Assembly: GCA_938084745.1 (NCBI GenBank)
Contig: CALKEZ010000028.1
Location: 1-55,553, forward strand
Source: an uncultured Gammaproteobacteria bacterium
GTDB lineage: Bacteria; Pseudomonadota; Gammaproteobacteria; Eutrophobiales; Eutrophobiaceae
Direction: 5' to 3'
DNA: 55,553 nucleotides
Positions 1 through 8,902 of the stretch are shown here, piece by piece. Position numbers and translations under genes: made by a program. The notes under the pieces are model-generated. The model did no database searches. It had not been told where the DNA came from and saw nothing but the letters and a program-made list of their open reading frames with translations. Within the stretch, counting starts at the first letter, position 1. Each line of letters opens with the position of its first letter.

Positions 1-455
1 TGACAGTGCATACCTACCCTGAATCACATCCCGAACAGGGCATTTGTACTTTTCGTGCGGATATTGATGTGAGTACCTGCGGTATGATTTCGCCATTGAA
101 GGCTTTAAATTTCCTTATCCACAGCTTTGAATCAGATATTGTGATCATGGATTATCGTGTGCGCGGTTTTACTCGTGACACTTCCGGGAAAAAACATTTT
201 ATTGATCATGAAATTAACTCTATACAGAACTTCATCGATGAAGAAATAAAAGATCTCTACAGAATGCTGGATGTAAACATTTACCAGGAAAACCTGTTTC
301 ACACGAAAATGATGTTAAATGAAACTGACCTGAATGATTACCTTTTTAAAGTCGAGAAACAGGATTTGTCCGAGAAAGATCAAGAAAGAATCGAGGAAGT
401 TATCAACCACGAAATTGAGGAAATCTTCAATGGCAAGGAAATAAAGAGAAAATAA
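1..455 (+). CDS. speD: S-adenosylmethionine decarboxylase proenzyme, 3' part
   Basis: Pyruvoyl-dependent S-adenosylmethionine decarboxylase supplies decarboxylated SAM, the aminopropyl donor for spermidine synthesis. The reading frame is open from the first base, so the gene begins outside the window; the GTG at position 6 is an internal Val codon, not a start. The sequence from VHTYPESHP through [23 protein letters not shown] and [12 protein letters not shown] to NVYQEN-like NIYQEN follows the E. coli-type SpeD. By comparison with E. coli, the self-processing Lys-Ser site should lie a few residues upstream of base 1, so the window holds nearly all of the pyruvoyl-bearing alpha chain. The C-terminus is acidic and lysine-rich. 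Its stop codon directly abuts the convergent glnS stop. Confidence 0.95.
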   Translation, partial: TVHTYPESHPEQGICTFRADIDVSTCGMISPLKALNFLIHSFESDIVIMDYRVRGFTRDTSGKKHFIDHEINSIQNFIDEEIKDLYRMLDVNIYQENLFHTKMMLNETDLNDYLFKVEKQDLSEKDQERIEEVINHEIEEIFNGKEIKRK

Positions 456-2147
456 TTATTTATTTTTCTCTTTCGCCCACGAGTCACGCAGGGTTACCGT
501 ACGGTTAAAAACCGGCTTGCCATTCACACTGTCTTTTTTGTCCACACAAAAATAGCCGGTACGTTCAAACTGGAATGAATCTTCCTGTTTTGCATGCAAC
601 AATGAAGGTTCAAGACAGGCTTCTTTAATAAGCTGTATTGATTCTGTATTTAAAAAGTCCTTCCAGTCCTGCTCGTGTCGATTGCTATCCGGCTTCGGGT
701 CGTTGAACAAACGATCGTACAAACGTACTTCTGTTTTCAGGGCATGCTCGGCAGAAACCCAATGTATTGTACCTTTAACCTTACGTCCGTCAGGTGCATT
801 ACCACCTTTGGTTTCTGGATCATAAGTACAACGCAATTCAATTATATTACCAGCATTATCTTTAATAACTTCATTACACGTTATGAAATACGCGTAGCGT
901 AACCGTACTTCACGTCCCGGGCCCAGACGAAAGAATTTTTTAGGGGGATCCTCCATAAAGTCACTCTGCTCTATGTATATTTCTTTTGAAAAAGGCAATT
1001 GCCGCTGTCCCATGTCCGGATTGTTCGGATGATAAGGCGCATCAAGGTATTCAGTATCACCCTCGGGATAATTTTCAATCACCACCTTCAATGGATCCAG
1101 CACCGCAAGGACACGACGTGTGCGTCGATCCAGGTCTTCCCGGACACAGTTTTCCAGAACGCCTACATCAATCACAGTATCGTTTTTGGTTAGACCTATG
1201 CGATCACAAAAATCACGGATCGCTTCTGGTGTATAACCGCGTCGGCGCATACCCACGATAGTAGGCATGCGCGGATCGTCCCAACCAGAGACATATTTAT
1301 GTGTCACCAACTCGTTTAATTTGCGCTTACTGGTAACCGTATAATTCAAATTTAATCGGGCAAACTCGATCTGTTGCGGATGACAGGGTACCGGCAGTTG
1401 ATCCAGAAACCAGTCATATAAAGGACGATGATCTTCAAATTCCAATGTGCACAGTGAATGCGTAATACCTTCCAATGCATCAGAAACACAATGTGTGTAG
1501 TCGTACATGGGGTAGATGCACCAATCATTGCCGGTTCGGTGGTGCGCTACCTTTCTGATTCTATAGATAGCAGGATCACGCATATTCATATTGGGAGCAG
1601 CCATATCGATTTTCGCACGCAATAAGCACTCACCTTCTTCAAACTCACCGGCACGCATTCGATCAAACAAGTCGAGGTTTTCCGCCGCGCTTCTGTCCCG
1701 ATAAGGACTCGGCTTGCCAGGCTCGGTCAAGGTCCCACGATATTCTCTTGTTTCATCCGCACTCAAATGACAAACATATGCTTTTCCATCACGGATTAAG
1801 TTTTTGGCATAATCAAATAATTGTTCATAGTAATCGGAGGCATAAAAAAGTCGATCGCCCCAATCAAAACCAAGCCACTTAACATCGTTTTGAATCGAAT
1901 CTGTGTATTCAACATCTTCTTTTTCCGGATTAGTATCATCAAAACGAAGGTTACAAAGACCTCCCGGATAAGCTTCTGCTATTCCAAAATTCAAACAGAT
2001 TGATTTTGCATGGCCGATATGCAGATAACCATTAGGCTCTGGTGGAAAACGTGTATGCACACGGCCATCGTTTTTATTTTGTTTTAAATCTGCGTCAATA
2101 ATATTACGAATAAAATTACTGGTTGCCGGGTTTGCATTTTCAGACAT
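456..2147 (-). CDS. glnS: Glutaminyl-tRNA synthetase
   Basis: Class I aminoacyl-tRNA synthetase that charges tRNA-Gln with glutamine in the cytoplasm. The 563-residue length is normal for the bacterial enzyme. The HIGH motif is at about residues 43-46 ([12 protein letters not shown]) and the KMSKS-type loop is VTSKRKL near residue 272. The catalytic domain is followed by the two beta-barrel anticodon-binding domains (RTGYFCVD near the end is typical). Translation starts at ATG with an AGGA a few bases upstream. The gene is 86 bp downstream of the ubiI-like gene on the same strand, so it may be the last gene of the ygfB-pepP-ubiH-ubiI transcript. It converges on speD with no intergenic base. 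Confidence 0.97.
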   Translation of the reverse strand: MSENANPATSNFIRNIIDADLKQNKNDGRVHTRFPPEPNGYLHIGHAKSICLNFGIAEAYPGGLCNLRFDDTNPEKEDVEYTDSIQNDVKWLGFDWGDRLFYASDYYEQLFDYAKNLIRDGKAYVCHLSADETREYRGTLTEPGKPSPYRDRSAAENLDLFDRMRAGEFEEGECLLRAKIDMAAPNMNMRDPAIYRIRKVAHHRTGNDWCIYPMYDYTHCVSDALEGITHSLCTLEFEDHRPLYDWFLDQLPVPCHPQQIEFARLNLNYTVTSKRKLNELVTHKYVSGWDDPRMPTIVGMRRRGYTPEAIRDFCDRIGLTKNDTVIDVGVLENCVREDLDRRTRRVLAVLDPLKVVIENYPEGDTEYLDAPYHPNNPDMGQRQLPFSKEIYIEQSDFMEDPPKKFFRLGPGREVRLRYAYFITCNEVIKDNAGNIIELRCTYDPETKGGNAPDGRKVKGTIHWVSAEHALKTEVRLYDRLFNDPKPDSNRHEQDWKDFLNTESIQLIKEACLEPSLLHAKQEDSFQFERTGYFCVDKKDSVNGKPVFNRTVTLRDSWAKEKNK

Positions 2148-2233
2148 GAACTATCCTGCGTGGTACAAATAAATTTATGTACGTGTTTATGAATTCCGTG
2201 AATTGTATCGGGTAAGTTATAAAATAGTAATTA

Positions 2234-3460
2234 TTAATGCTGTCTGCGCGCGTATTCTGGCAAATCACCTTTCAGGCCCATCGCCCGTCTCAAGATAGCG
2301 TGTTTTACTACAGGCAAACTATCGAGCGTATCCAGGCCAAAATTACGCAGCCATTGTACAGATTGAAGCTGGCTTTCAAAGAGATGTTTAAAACCGTCAA
2401 GCAAATACATAACATTCTGGTTTTCCCCCTTACGCCGCCTTTCATAACGCCGTAGCACTTGCAAACGACCCGGGTCTCTATCTCGCTGAGAGCTATCAAC
2501 AACAACTTCGGCCAACATAGCTGCATCCAGTAAGCCAAGGTTAGCGCCCAGACCCGCCAGTGGATGAACGGTGTGTGCGCTATCACCGATCAACGCAATT
2601 CTGGATTTAGTATAGTTATCTGCCTGTGCGCGACTCAATGGAAAAACGGTACGTTCGGTACTGTCCTTAATATCACCAAGTTCATGCCCGAAGGACTCTG
2701 CAAGTTCAAAATGGAACCCCGCTTTATCTATACCGGTAAGTCTTTGCACATGATCTGGACTAGTGGACCAGACAATCGCAGATTGATGTGGATCCTGCAT
2801 GGGCAAAAAAGCGAGCGGGCCGCGTTTCAGGAATCGTTGGCGTGCTATTTCACCATGGGCAAATTCTGTCGTGACAATACAACCCAATGCAGATTGCTTG
2901 TAGTCGTGTTTTTTGTAATGGATATTAGCCAGGCTTCTTAATTTTGAATTATGGCCATCTGCACCAACAAGCAACCGTGATTTAAATTGCAGGCCGTCTT
3001 CCGTGCCTAAAACAATGGCGTTCTCTTCTTCTTTTATAAATGCAGGAGAAACCGACCAGAGACAACGAACATTATCCATCTCGAGTAATTTTTCCTGTAA
3101 TGCATCAACAATGGCCTGATGTGAAATAATATAGCCCATCGTTGATTGACAGATTGCAGCACAATCAAAATTAATTTCACCCAAACCATGCTCATCCCAA
3201 ACATGCATCTTTCTGAAATAAGCAATATCCTCATCATGCAAACGATTCCAGGCGCCGGCCTTTTTAAGTATCTTTTCAGAAGCAAGCGTGATTGCAAAAA
3301 CACGCGGATCAGTTTTCTTCAGAGAACTAACTTGCCTGAGTCCGGCATCCATCAGGATCACGTTCAGGCCCGCCTGCCCGAGCAGGCAAGCAAAGGTGCC
3401 GCCTATAATGCCGCCACCAACAACGATAACGTCAGCGTCAAGTTCTTCTGAAGTCGTCAA
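2234..3460 (-). CDS. ubiI: UbiI/VisC-type FAD-dependent ubiquinone hydroxylase
   Basis: Flavin monooxygenase of the UbiH/UbiF/VisC family, which hydroxylates the aromatic ring during aerobic ubiquinone synthesis. Visible motifs are the dinucleotide-binding GGGIIGG at residues 15-21, the DG motif LLVGADGHNSKLR near 165-177, and the FAD-ribityl GD motif IGDSAHTVHPLAGLG near 290. UbiI normally has PLAGQGVNLG where this protein has PLAGLGANLG. Its position after pepP and ubiH matches the E. coli ygfB-pepP-ubiH-ubiI order, which favours UbiI (C5 hydroxylase) over UbiF; the exact regiospecificity is inferred. Translation appears to start at TTG, with AGAGG about 9 bases upstream; no ATG lies between the ubiH stop and the FAD motif. 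Confidence 0.85.
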   Translation of the reverse strand: MTTSEELDADVIVVGGGIIGGTFACLLGQAGLNVILMDAGLRQVSSLKKTDPRVFAITLASEKILKKAGAWNRLHDEDIAYFRKMHVWDEHGLGEINFDCAAICQSTMGYIISHQAIVDALQEKLLEMDNVRCLWSVSPAFIKEEENAIVLGTEDGLQFKSRLLVGADGHNSKLRSLANIHYKKHDYKQSALGCIVTTEFAHGEIARQRFLKRGPLAFLPMQDPHQSAIVWSTSPDHVQRLTGIDKAGFHFELAESFGHELGDIKDSTERTVFPLSRAQADNYTKSRIALIGDSAHTVHPLAGLGANLGLLDAAMLAEVVVDSSQRDRDPGRLQVLRRYERRRKGENQNVMYLLDGFKHLFESQLQSVQWLRNFGLDTLDSLPVVKHAILRRAMGLKGDLPEYARRQH

Positions 3461-3465
3461 ACTAA

Positions 3466-4677
3466 TTAGCCTCTTACAAATCTTGGCTGTAGACCGGCCA
3501 AGCCCATAGCTTGCTCGATAAACGTAGTTTTGAGATCCGGCAAAACATCAAGCATCAGCATCGCCATGTTTCTAGCGGGAACCAGTAATGGAAAATCATT
3601 ATAGAAACCAGATGCCAGGCGGTTAGTAAAATGCATTACGCGTTGTTGGTCATCGTGCCTCAAATCGATGTATTTTTTCAATATACTGACATCATCAATA
3701 TCCAGTCCTTTTTGAATCGCGGCAAAGATACATTCTGCTAAGCCAGCGACATCACGCAAAGCAAGATTAAACCCCTGTGCTGCATTGGGATGCAGCGTGT
3801 GTGCAGCATTACCTAGTAAAACTAACTGTTCCTGATATTGTTCCAGGGCTTCAACAAACAACAGAGGATAGGAGCGTCGTTGGCCGATCTGCTCTATTCG
3901 GCCAAGACGACGTCCGAACTCCATCTCGACATGCTCTATAAACTGTTTATCAGGCAAGGTGAGATAGCGTTCCGCGTTCTCTTTGTTTACGGTAAACACC
4001 AATACCGAGCGATTTTTATCGATAGGCAATAGCGCGACCGGCCCATGCGTTGTAAATCGTTCGTACGCCGTTGCCTGATTCGGTCGTTGCGTGGTCACAT
4101 TGGCAACAATTGCTGTTTGTTTAAAGTCCCGTTGCCTGGTATTAATCGCCGACAGGCGTCTTACCAGCGAATGGGTACCATCGGCACCGACAAGTAGCCC
4201 GGTCTTTATGGTTTCAACAGTGCCAGCGCGTGATATCTCAACCGACATATCACTCTCGTTTCGATCAAATTGTTTTAACTCTGCCGGACAAACTAGCGTT
4301 ATGTTTGCATAGGCTGATAATTGCCTATGCAATGCTTGCCCCAGCGATCGCGCCACAACAACGTAGCCTAACTCGGAAGCTTCTGTTTCTGCGGCATCCA
4401 AATGTGTAAAAGCAAATCGACCCTGTTCTGAAACGTGTATTTTTTTTATCGAATTAACAGAGGCCTGTATTTGTGGCCAAACACCAATTGCCTCCAGTAT
4501 CCGTCTTGATGAGGGTGTTAAGGTAATACCCCTGTCGTCATAGCTGGGCTGTTGATCATTTTTTAGAGGATAGGCTTCTATAATTGCAATGCGCAAACCC
4601 GACGGCGCAATGGCGCAAGCGAGACTGGCGCCAACCATTCCTGCTCCAACAATGACAACATCATACTCACGCGGCAT
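3466..4677 (-). CDS. ubiH: 2-octaprenyl-6-methoxyphenol hydroxylase (UbiH)
   Basis: FAD-dependent monooxygenase acting in ubiquinone biosynthesis, paralogous to the next gene downstream. The N-terminal FAD motif is VGAGMVGASLA at residues 10-20, the DG motif is LLVGADGTHSLVRR, and the C-terminal motif is LLGNAAHTLHPNAAQGFNLALRD. Asn instead of Asp in the GN-AA-TLHP segment and the QGFNLA ending are the pattern seen in E. coli UbiH. At 403 residues it has the family length. Its ATG overlaps the 3' end of pepP by 11 bp, and it stops 5 bp before the ubiI start, so the three genes are translationally packed in one operon. Confidence 0.93.
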   Translation of the reverse strand: MPREYDVVIVGAGMVGASLACAIAPSGLRIAIIEAYPLKNDQQPSYDDRGITLTPSSRRILEAIGVWPQIQASVNSIKKIHVSEQGRFAFTHLDAAETEASELGYVVVARSLGQALHRQLSAYANITLVCPAELKQFDRNESDMSVEISRAGTVETIKTGLLVGADGTHSLVRRLSAINTRQRDFKQTAIVANVTTQRPNQATAYERFTTHGPVALLPIDKNRSVLVFTVNKENAERYLTLPDKQFIEHVEMEFGRRLGRIEQIGQRRSYPLLFVEALEQYQEQLVLLGNAAHTLHPNAAQGFNLALRDVAGLAECIFAAIQKGLDIDDVSILKKYIDLRHDDQQRVMHFTNRLASGFYNDFPLLVPARNMAMLMLDVLPDLKTTFIEQAMGLAGLQPRFVRG

Positions 4678-5980
4678 TAGCCATCAATTCCTCTATTTCC
4701 TCAGCCTGTTTGGGGGCATCTTTACTTAATACTTCATAGCCATCTTTTGTGACCAGAACATCGTCTTCGATTCGAATACCGATATTCCACCATTTTTTGG
4801 GAAGACCGCGCATTCCCGCAGGCAGATAAAGTCCGGGCTCAACCGTCAACACCATGCCTGGCTCAAGCATACGCCACTCGCCTTCCAGCTTGTAGTCACC
4901 GACATCATGTACATCCATGCCAATCCAGTGGCCGGTACGATGCATATAATATTTGGTATAATCCTGACCCTTGATAAGCTCCTCCGGATCACCTTTCAGA
5001 ATGCCCAGTTCAACCATGCCTTCGGTTAAGACTCTGACTGCTGCATCATGCGGATCATTCCAGTGGTTACCGGGTCGCACTTCCTCTATCGCAGCTAGCT
5101 GTGCCGCTAAAACCAGATCATAGGCCTGACGTTGCGCGGTGGAAAATTTACCGCCGGCAGGGAATGTTCGGGTAATGTCGCTGGCGTAGCCCTGATACTC
5201 TGCGCCCGCATCAATCAGTAACAGATCGCCATCATGTATCACATCCTGATTTTCCGTGTAATGCAAAATACAACCATTAGCACCAGAGCCGACAATAGAG
5301 GGGTATGCTGCTGCCCGTGCACCGTTCCTGATAAACTCATGCAATAACTCGGCTTCAACCTGATATTCATGCATACCGGGTTTGCAGGTTTGCATCGCAC
5401 GTTGATGTGCCCCGGACGAGATCTTTGCCGCTTGCCGCATCAACTTGATTTCATGTCGACTTTTATAAAGACGCATATCATGTAAAAAGTGATTCAGCGA
5501 AATAAACTCATCCGGGGCAACTACACCAGTACGAGCCTTATTTCTGATTTGCTTCACCCATGACATCACGCGTTGATCAAAATTTTGATCGCTGCCCATA
5601 TTATAGAATATACGCTCATGCCCTTCGATCAAGCCGGGCAAGATGTCATCCATATCTTCTATCGGGAAGGCATCATCAGCATCATAAAGATCCAATGCTC
5701 CTTCAAGACCGGCGCGGCGGCCATGCCAGGTTTCCATTTCTTCATCACTTTCACGACAAAACAGTATGAACTCGCCATCCTCGCGATCCGGAATCAATAC
5801 TGCCACCGCTTCTGGCTCGGGATAGCCTGTTAAATAAAAAAAGTCACTATCTGGTCGAAAAGGGAACTCGACATCACGATTACGAATATAGACTGATGCT
5901 GTCGGTATAATGGCAATACTATCCGAGCCAATCATGTCCATTAGTTTTTTTCGCCGGCGCTTAAACTCTTTTTTATCCAT
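4667..5980 (-). CDS. pepP: Xaa-Pro aminopeptidase (PepP)
   Basis: Cytosolic metallopeptidase of the M24B 'pita-bread' family that removes N-terminal residues preceding proline. An aminopeptidase-P N-terminal domain covers roughly residues 1-130, followed by the catalytic domain. The five metal ligands are recognisable: both Asp in LIDAGAEYQGYASDITRT, His in HRTGHWIGMDVHD, Glu in LTVEPGLY and Glu in IRIEDDV. The start is taken as the ATG that shares one base with the ygfB stop (TGATG); a TTG one codon earlier is also open. The gene overlaps ubiH by 11 bp. Association of pepP with ubiH/ubiI is conserved in gammaproteobacteria, but the functional reason is unclear. Confidence 0.95.
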   Translation of the reverse strand: MDKKEFKRRRKKLMDMIGSDSIAIIPTASVYIRNRDVEFPFRPDSDFFYLTGYPEPEAVAVLIPDREDGEFILFCRESDEEMETWHGRRAGLEGALDLYDADDAFPIEDMDDILPGLIEGHERIFYNMGSDQNFDQRVMSWVKQIRNKARTGVVAPDEFISLNHFLHDMRLYKSRHEIKLMRQAAKISSGAHQRAMQTCKPGMHEYQVEAELLHEFIRNGARAAAYPSIVGSGANGCILHYTENQDVIHDGDLLLIDAGAEYQGYASDITRTFPAGGKFSTAQRQAYDLVLAAQLAAIEEVRPGNHWNDPHDAAVRVLTEGMVELGILKGDPEELIKGQDYTKYYMHRTGHWIGMDVHDVGDYKLEGEWRMLEPGMVLTVEPGLYLPAGMRGLPKKWWNIGIRIEDDVLVTKDGYEVLSKDAPKQAEEIEELMANAA

Positions 5981-6543
5981 CAATGGAGAACCTCCGGGCC
6001 TGATGCGTTTTCATCTGGATGATGCCACTCTTGATGCAACATTATGACGCCAACGCGGATGTACTCAACGATCTCAAACAACGCACCCTCTACATCATCA
6101 CCCTCGTCAACTGCTGTTTCTATGCGAGAAATTGAAATTAAGTCTTTGATAAATTCATCACACTCATCAATTAATTTCGGTTTTTCGGCCAAGCCACCTA
6201 TTCCCAAACCACTGACAAAACCGGCGCTCCATTCTGCTAAAGCCGTCGCACGTTCGCTAAACGCCGAATTATCATCCGGTAACAAGGGGGTAAACGAGAA
6301 CTCATCCGAGAGGATTGCTTCAGTTACCTGATTTGCGAGCTGCAATAACATCGCAAAACAATGCTCCAGATCAGTGGCGTCATCCATCTCCACTAACAGG
6401 TAATTCTGCCAAACATCAGCAGAGATAGTGTTGCTGGCACAAAAATAGCCACACATAAAACCATGGCACTCTGAGGCTAAAACACCGGCGTGCAAGGCCA
6501 TTAGTTCAGCATTAACTTCGTCATAATCTACTGTTATCGTCAT
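5980..6543 (-). CDS. ygfB: YgfB/YecA (UPF0149) family protein
   Basis: Helical protein of the UPF0149 family, 187 residues. Recognisable features are the N-terminal region around ALHAGVLASECHGFMCGYFC, the central WSAGFVSGLG and the C-terminal VEYIRVGVIMLHQE. It is the first gene of ygfB-pepP-ubiH-ubiI, as in E. coli. YgfB homologues in Pseudomonas have been linked to regulation of peptidoglycan-recycling amidase expression, but no function can be read from this sequence. The stop overlaps the pepP start (TGATG). The ATG follows a weak GGA ribosome site. The divergent zap genes lie 184 bp away. Confidence 0.88.
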   Translation of the reverse strand: MTITVDYDEVNAELMALHAGVLASECHGFMCGYFCASNTISADVWQNYLLVEMDDATDLEHCFAMLLQLANQVTEAILSDEFSFTPLLPDDNSAFSERATALAEWSAGFVSGLGIGGLAEKPKLIDECDEFIKDLISISRIETAVDEGDDVEGALFEIVEYIRVGVIMLHQEWHHPDENASGPEVLH

Positions 6544-6634
6544 TTTTCCGGTAATTTCTTAAATAAATGAATGTTTTTCACTCTGTAATAATAACAGGAA
6601 GCAGCTTTCTTAATCTTCTATTTGTGATCACTAG

Positions 6635-6663
6635 TTGACCCGCTAATTCAGGCATTCTATATT
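6635..6663 (+). promoter_or_regulatory. Sigma-70-type promoter for the zapB-like/zapA transcript
   Basis: TTGACC (6635-6640) and TATATT (6658-6663) are separated by exactly 17 bp, in the divergent gap between ygfB and the zapB-like gene. The first start codon lies about 57 bp downstream of the expected transcription start. This transcript could read through zapA into the 6S RNA gene. The call rests only on box match and spacing. Confidence 0.6.
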
Positions 6664-6727
6664 GAGGCTATTATGATAAATCAACAATAAAGCCAGTTCA
6701 CGCAGGAACGAGCATCAGGACACTATC

Positions 6728-6952
6728 ATGAGCAATGACGACAACGAAAATACTGACCTTGGGGCGCTTGAGTCACGGGTAGATGAGTTAATTAGTACAG
6801 TGAGCCAATTAAAATCTGAAAATTCTGCACTGCGCAATCAGCAAGAAAACCTGGTTAACGAACGTGCCATCCTGATAGAAAAGACAGAACAAGCCAGATC
6901 CAGAATTGAGTCCATGATTTCTCGTCTACGCGCAATGGAAACACGTGCATGA
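6728..6952 (+). CDS. Small coiled-coil protein upstream of ZapA (TIGR02449/ZapB-like)
   Basis: A 74-residue acidic protein. Residues from about 14 onward form one continuous heptad-like helix (ESRVDELISTVSQLKSENS, then RNQQENLVNERAILIEKTEQ) ending in MISRLRAMET. Small coiled-coil proteins of this type precede zapA in many gammaproteobacteria and resemble ZapB, which bundles ZapA-FtsZ polymers at the division site. The link to division is inferred from the helix pattern and from the 4-bp ATGA overlap with zapA. No enzymatic motif is present. Confidence 0.8.
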   Translation: MSNDDNENTDLGALESRVDELISTVSQLKSENSALRNQQENLVNERAILIEKTEQARSRIESMISRLRAMETRA

Positions 6953-7296
6953 GTAAAGACACCTCTCCCATCAAGGTTATTATCCTTGACAAGGAATACC
7001 TTATTGCTTGCGAAGAGCAAGAAAAAGAATCGCTACGCGGTGCTGTAGATTATCTTAATCAACAGATGGCCGAAATGAAACGTAACGGTGGCGTTATTGG
7101 ATCTGAACGCATAGCAGTAATGACCGCTTTGAATATTACAAATGAGTTGCTCGCATACAAAAAAGAAAATCAGGACTATAATTTCAAAATTGACGATACT
7201 CTGAAGCGTTTGCAAAGCAAAATTAATAATGCCCTGGCAAGAGAGTCACAACTGGATATGGTTAATGCAGACGATCCGGTTTCACAGGGCGGATAA
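6949..7296 (+). CDS. zapA: Cell division protein ZapA
   Basis: ZapA cross-links FtsZ protofilaments in the Z-ring. The N-terminal domain (IKVIILDKEYLIACEEQEKE) carries the family pattern of a beta-hairpin followed by LRGAVDYLNQQMAEM. The C-terminal half contains the segment around SERIAVMTALNITNELL and then a coiled coil to about residue 100. Length is 115 residues, the family norm. Its start overlaps the stop of the preceding coiled-coil gene (ATGA), implying coupled translation. The 6S RNA gene begins about 10 bases after its stop, as in most gammaproteobacteria. Confidence 0.93.
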   Translation: MSKDTSPIKVIILDKEYLIACEEQEKESLRGAVDYLNQQMAEMKRNGGVIGSERIAVMTALNITNELLAYKKENQDYNFKIDDTLKRLQSKINNALARESQLDMVNADDPVSQGG

Positions 7297-7304
7297 AGAT
7301 CAAG

Positions 7305-7497
7305 AAATGGGTATCTTCTGTGATGCTCGTTATCATTCTCGTGGTAACTTGAGCCGATAAGATATAACACAGGGAATCTGACAGCAGCGTTGTTGTGCAT
7401 GTCCATCCACGTGGAAAGCCTGAAATGCTACCTAAGATGCCCACTTGAACCTCTGGTTCAAGTTCAACGTCTGAGACGACATTATGGTTGATACCCT
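7305..7497 (+). ncRNA. ssrS: 6S RNA
   Basis: 6S RNA mimics an open promoter and sequesters sigma-70 RNA polymerase in stationary phase. The terminal stem closes with GGGTATC (7309-7315) pairing to GATACCC (7490-7496). The 5' arm contains TTGAGCCGATA, a conserved block also present in E. coli 6S. The apical region includes GCATG-TCCATCCACG and GAAAGCCT, and a perfect hairpin CTTGAACC-TCT-GGTTCAAG lies at 7444-7462, again as in E. coli. The 3' end is followed by CCTCCTTTTTTTACC, a plausible termination U-run. Length is about 190 nt. It lies directly after zapA, the conserved position, but the usual downstream ygfA is replaced by an EVE-domain gene. Exact ends are estimated. Confidence 0.93.
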
Positions 7498-7530
7498 CCT
7501 TTTTTTACCAACACCTAACTTTTATATTCA

Positions 7531-7989
7531 ATGAATTATTGGCTAATGAAATCTGAACCATCCGAGTTCAGTATCGACGATCTGAAAAGCAATCCCGATA
7601 AAACTGAACCGTGGGATGGTGTACGCAACTATCAGGCACGAAATATGATGCGCGATGAGATGAAAAAAGGCGACTTGGTCTTTTTTTATCACTCCAATTG
7701 TGACATGCCCGGCGTTGTTGGCATCATGACCATTAATAAAGAAGGCTACCCGGACCCCACCGCTTTTGATCCAAACGACAAACACTTCGATCCTAAAAGC
7801 GATCCCGACAAACCACGCTGGATACTCGTGGACGTTAAGTACAAACGGAAATTAAAACGCACAATTTCTCTAGCCGAACTAAAAGAACAGAAATATCTGG
7901 AAAATATGAAGCTGTTACAGCGCGGTAATCGCCTGTCAGTTATGCCTGTTACAAAGAAAGAATGGGATTATATTTTAAGTCTCGAGTAA
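7531..7989 (+). CDS. EVE domain-containing protein (thymocyte nuclear protein 1-like)
   Basis: A single EVE domain spans all 152 residues. Diagnostic segments are MNYWLMKSEPSEFSIDDL at the start, WDGVRNYQARNMMRD at about 29-43, KKGDLVFFYHSNCDMPGVVG and the C-terminal RLSVMPVTKKEWDYIL. EVE belongs to the PUA-like superfamily, whose members bind modified bases in nucleic acids, so a modified-nucleic-acid-binding role is likely; the ligand is not known. It follows 6S RNA with a 5' untranslated stretch of about 30 bp and converges on xthA across a 9-bp gap. Confidence 0.9.
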   Translation: MNYWLMKSEPSEFSIDDLKSNPDKTEPWDGVRNYQARNMMRDEMKKGDLVFFYHSNCDMPGVVGIMTINKEGYPDPTAFDPNDKHFDPKSDPDKPRWILVDVKYKRKLKRTISLAELKEQKYLENMKLLQRGNRLSVMPVTKKEWDYILSLE

Positions 7990-7998
7990 TTTTATTTT

Positions 7999-8772
7999 CT
8001 AAACATCTAGATCGTAGTCCGTGATCAACGGCGCATGATCCGAGAAACGTTCATCCTTATAAATTGAGACTGATTTAATTTTATCTTTCAGGCCGGGCGT
8101 TACCACTTGATAATCTATACGCCAACCAACATTCTTCGCCCAGGCCTGACCACGATTTGACCACCAGGTATATTGATCTTGCTCCTGATTAATAACACGA
8201 AATGAATCAACCATCCCAACCGAATCAAATAAATCATCCATCCAGGCCCGTTCTTCAGGCAGGAAACCGGAGTTTTTTTTGTTGCCTTTCCAGTTTTTTA
8301 AATCAATTTCCTTGTGCGCAATATTCCAATCACCACAAATAATATATTCACGTTTTTGACGACGCATTTTTTTCAAGATAGGCATAAACCGATCCAGAAA
8401 ATCAAACTTGATTGCTTGACGCGCTTCACCGGATGAACCCGATGGAAGGTATAGGGAAACGACACTTAATTTACCAAAATCTACTTGTAGATAACGGCCT
8501 TCATCATCCGCATCAGGCCAACCGAGTTTATTGATGACTTTATCGGGCTCTCGTTTACTATAAACTGCCGTGCCGCTATAACCTTTTTTAACTGCATCAT
8601 TAAAATAAGCATAATATCCATCAGGTTGTAAAACATCGGCAGAAAGTTGATCAACTTGTGCTTTTGTCTCTTGTATACAAATTACGTCGGCATCTTGTTT
8701 TTGTATCCAGTCAAAGAAACCTTTTCGATGCGCTGATCGTATACCGTTAACATTAACGGAAATTACTTTCAT
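7999..8772 (-). CDS. xthA: Exodeoxyribonuclease III (AP endonuclease family)
   Basis: Metal-dependent 3'-5' exonuclease and AP endonuclease of the exonuclease/endonuclease/phosphatase fold, acting in base-excision repair. Typical stretches are MKVISVNVNGIRSAHRKGFFDWI at the N-terminus, CIQETKAQ (metal-binding Glu), YSGTAVYSK, ICGDWNIAHKEIDLKNW (catalytic Asp/Asn) and the C-terminal WRIDYQVV and FSDHAPLITDYD (catalytic Asp-His). Length 257. The genomic setting next to pyrE is shared with Pseudomonas, where the Crc paralogue occupies this place, but intact catalytic residues argue for an active nuclease here. Confidence 0.92.
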   Translation of the reverse strand: MKVISVNVNGIRSAHRKGFFDWIQKQDADVICIQETKAQVDQLSADVLQPDGYYAYFNDAVKKGYSGTAVYSKREPDKVINKLGWPDADDEGRYLQVDFGKLSVVSLYLPSGSSGEARQAIKFDFLDRFMPILKKMRRQKREYIICGDWNIAHKEIDLKNWKGNKKNSGFLPEERAWMDDLFDSVGMVDSFRVINQEQDQYTWWSNRGQAWAKNVGWRIDYQVVTPGLKDKIKSVSIYKDERFSDHAPLITDYDLDV

Positions 8773-8902
8773 TCAAACTACCCCCTGTATATTTTGCACT
8801 GTATCATACGGTTACATGAATGTAGTTAGTAGAGCCATGCAACAATAATGATAATGCAGGGAACGATACATACAAATTTTAATATTTATGAAGAGATAAA
8901 TA

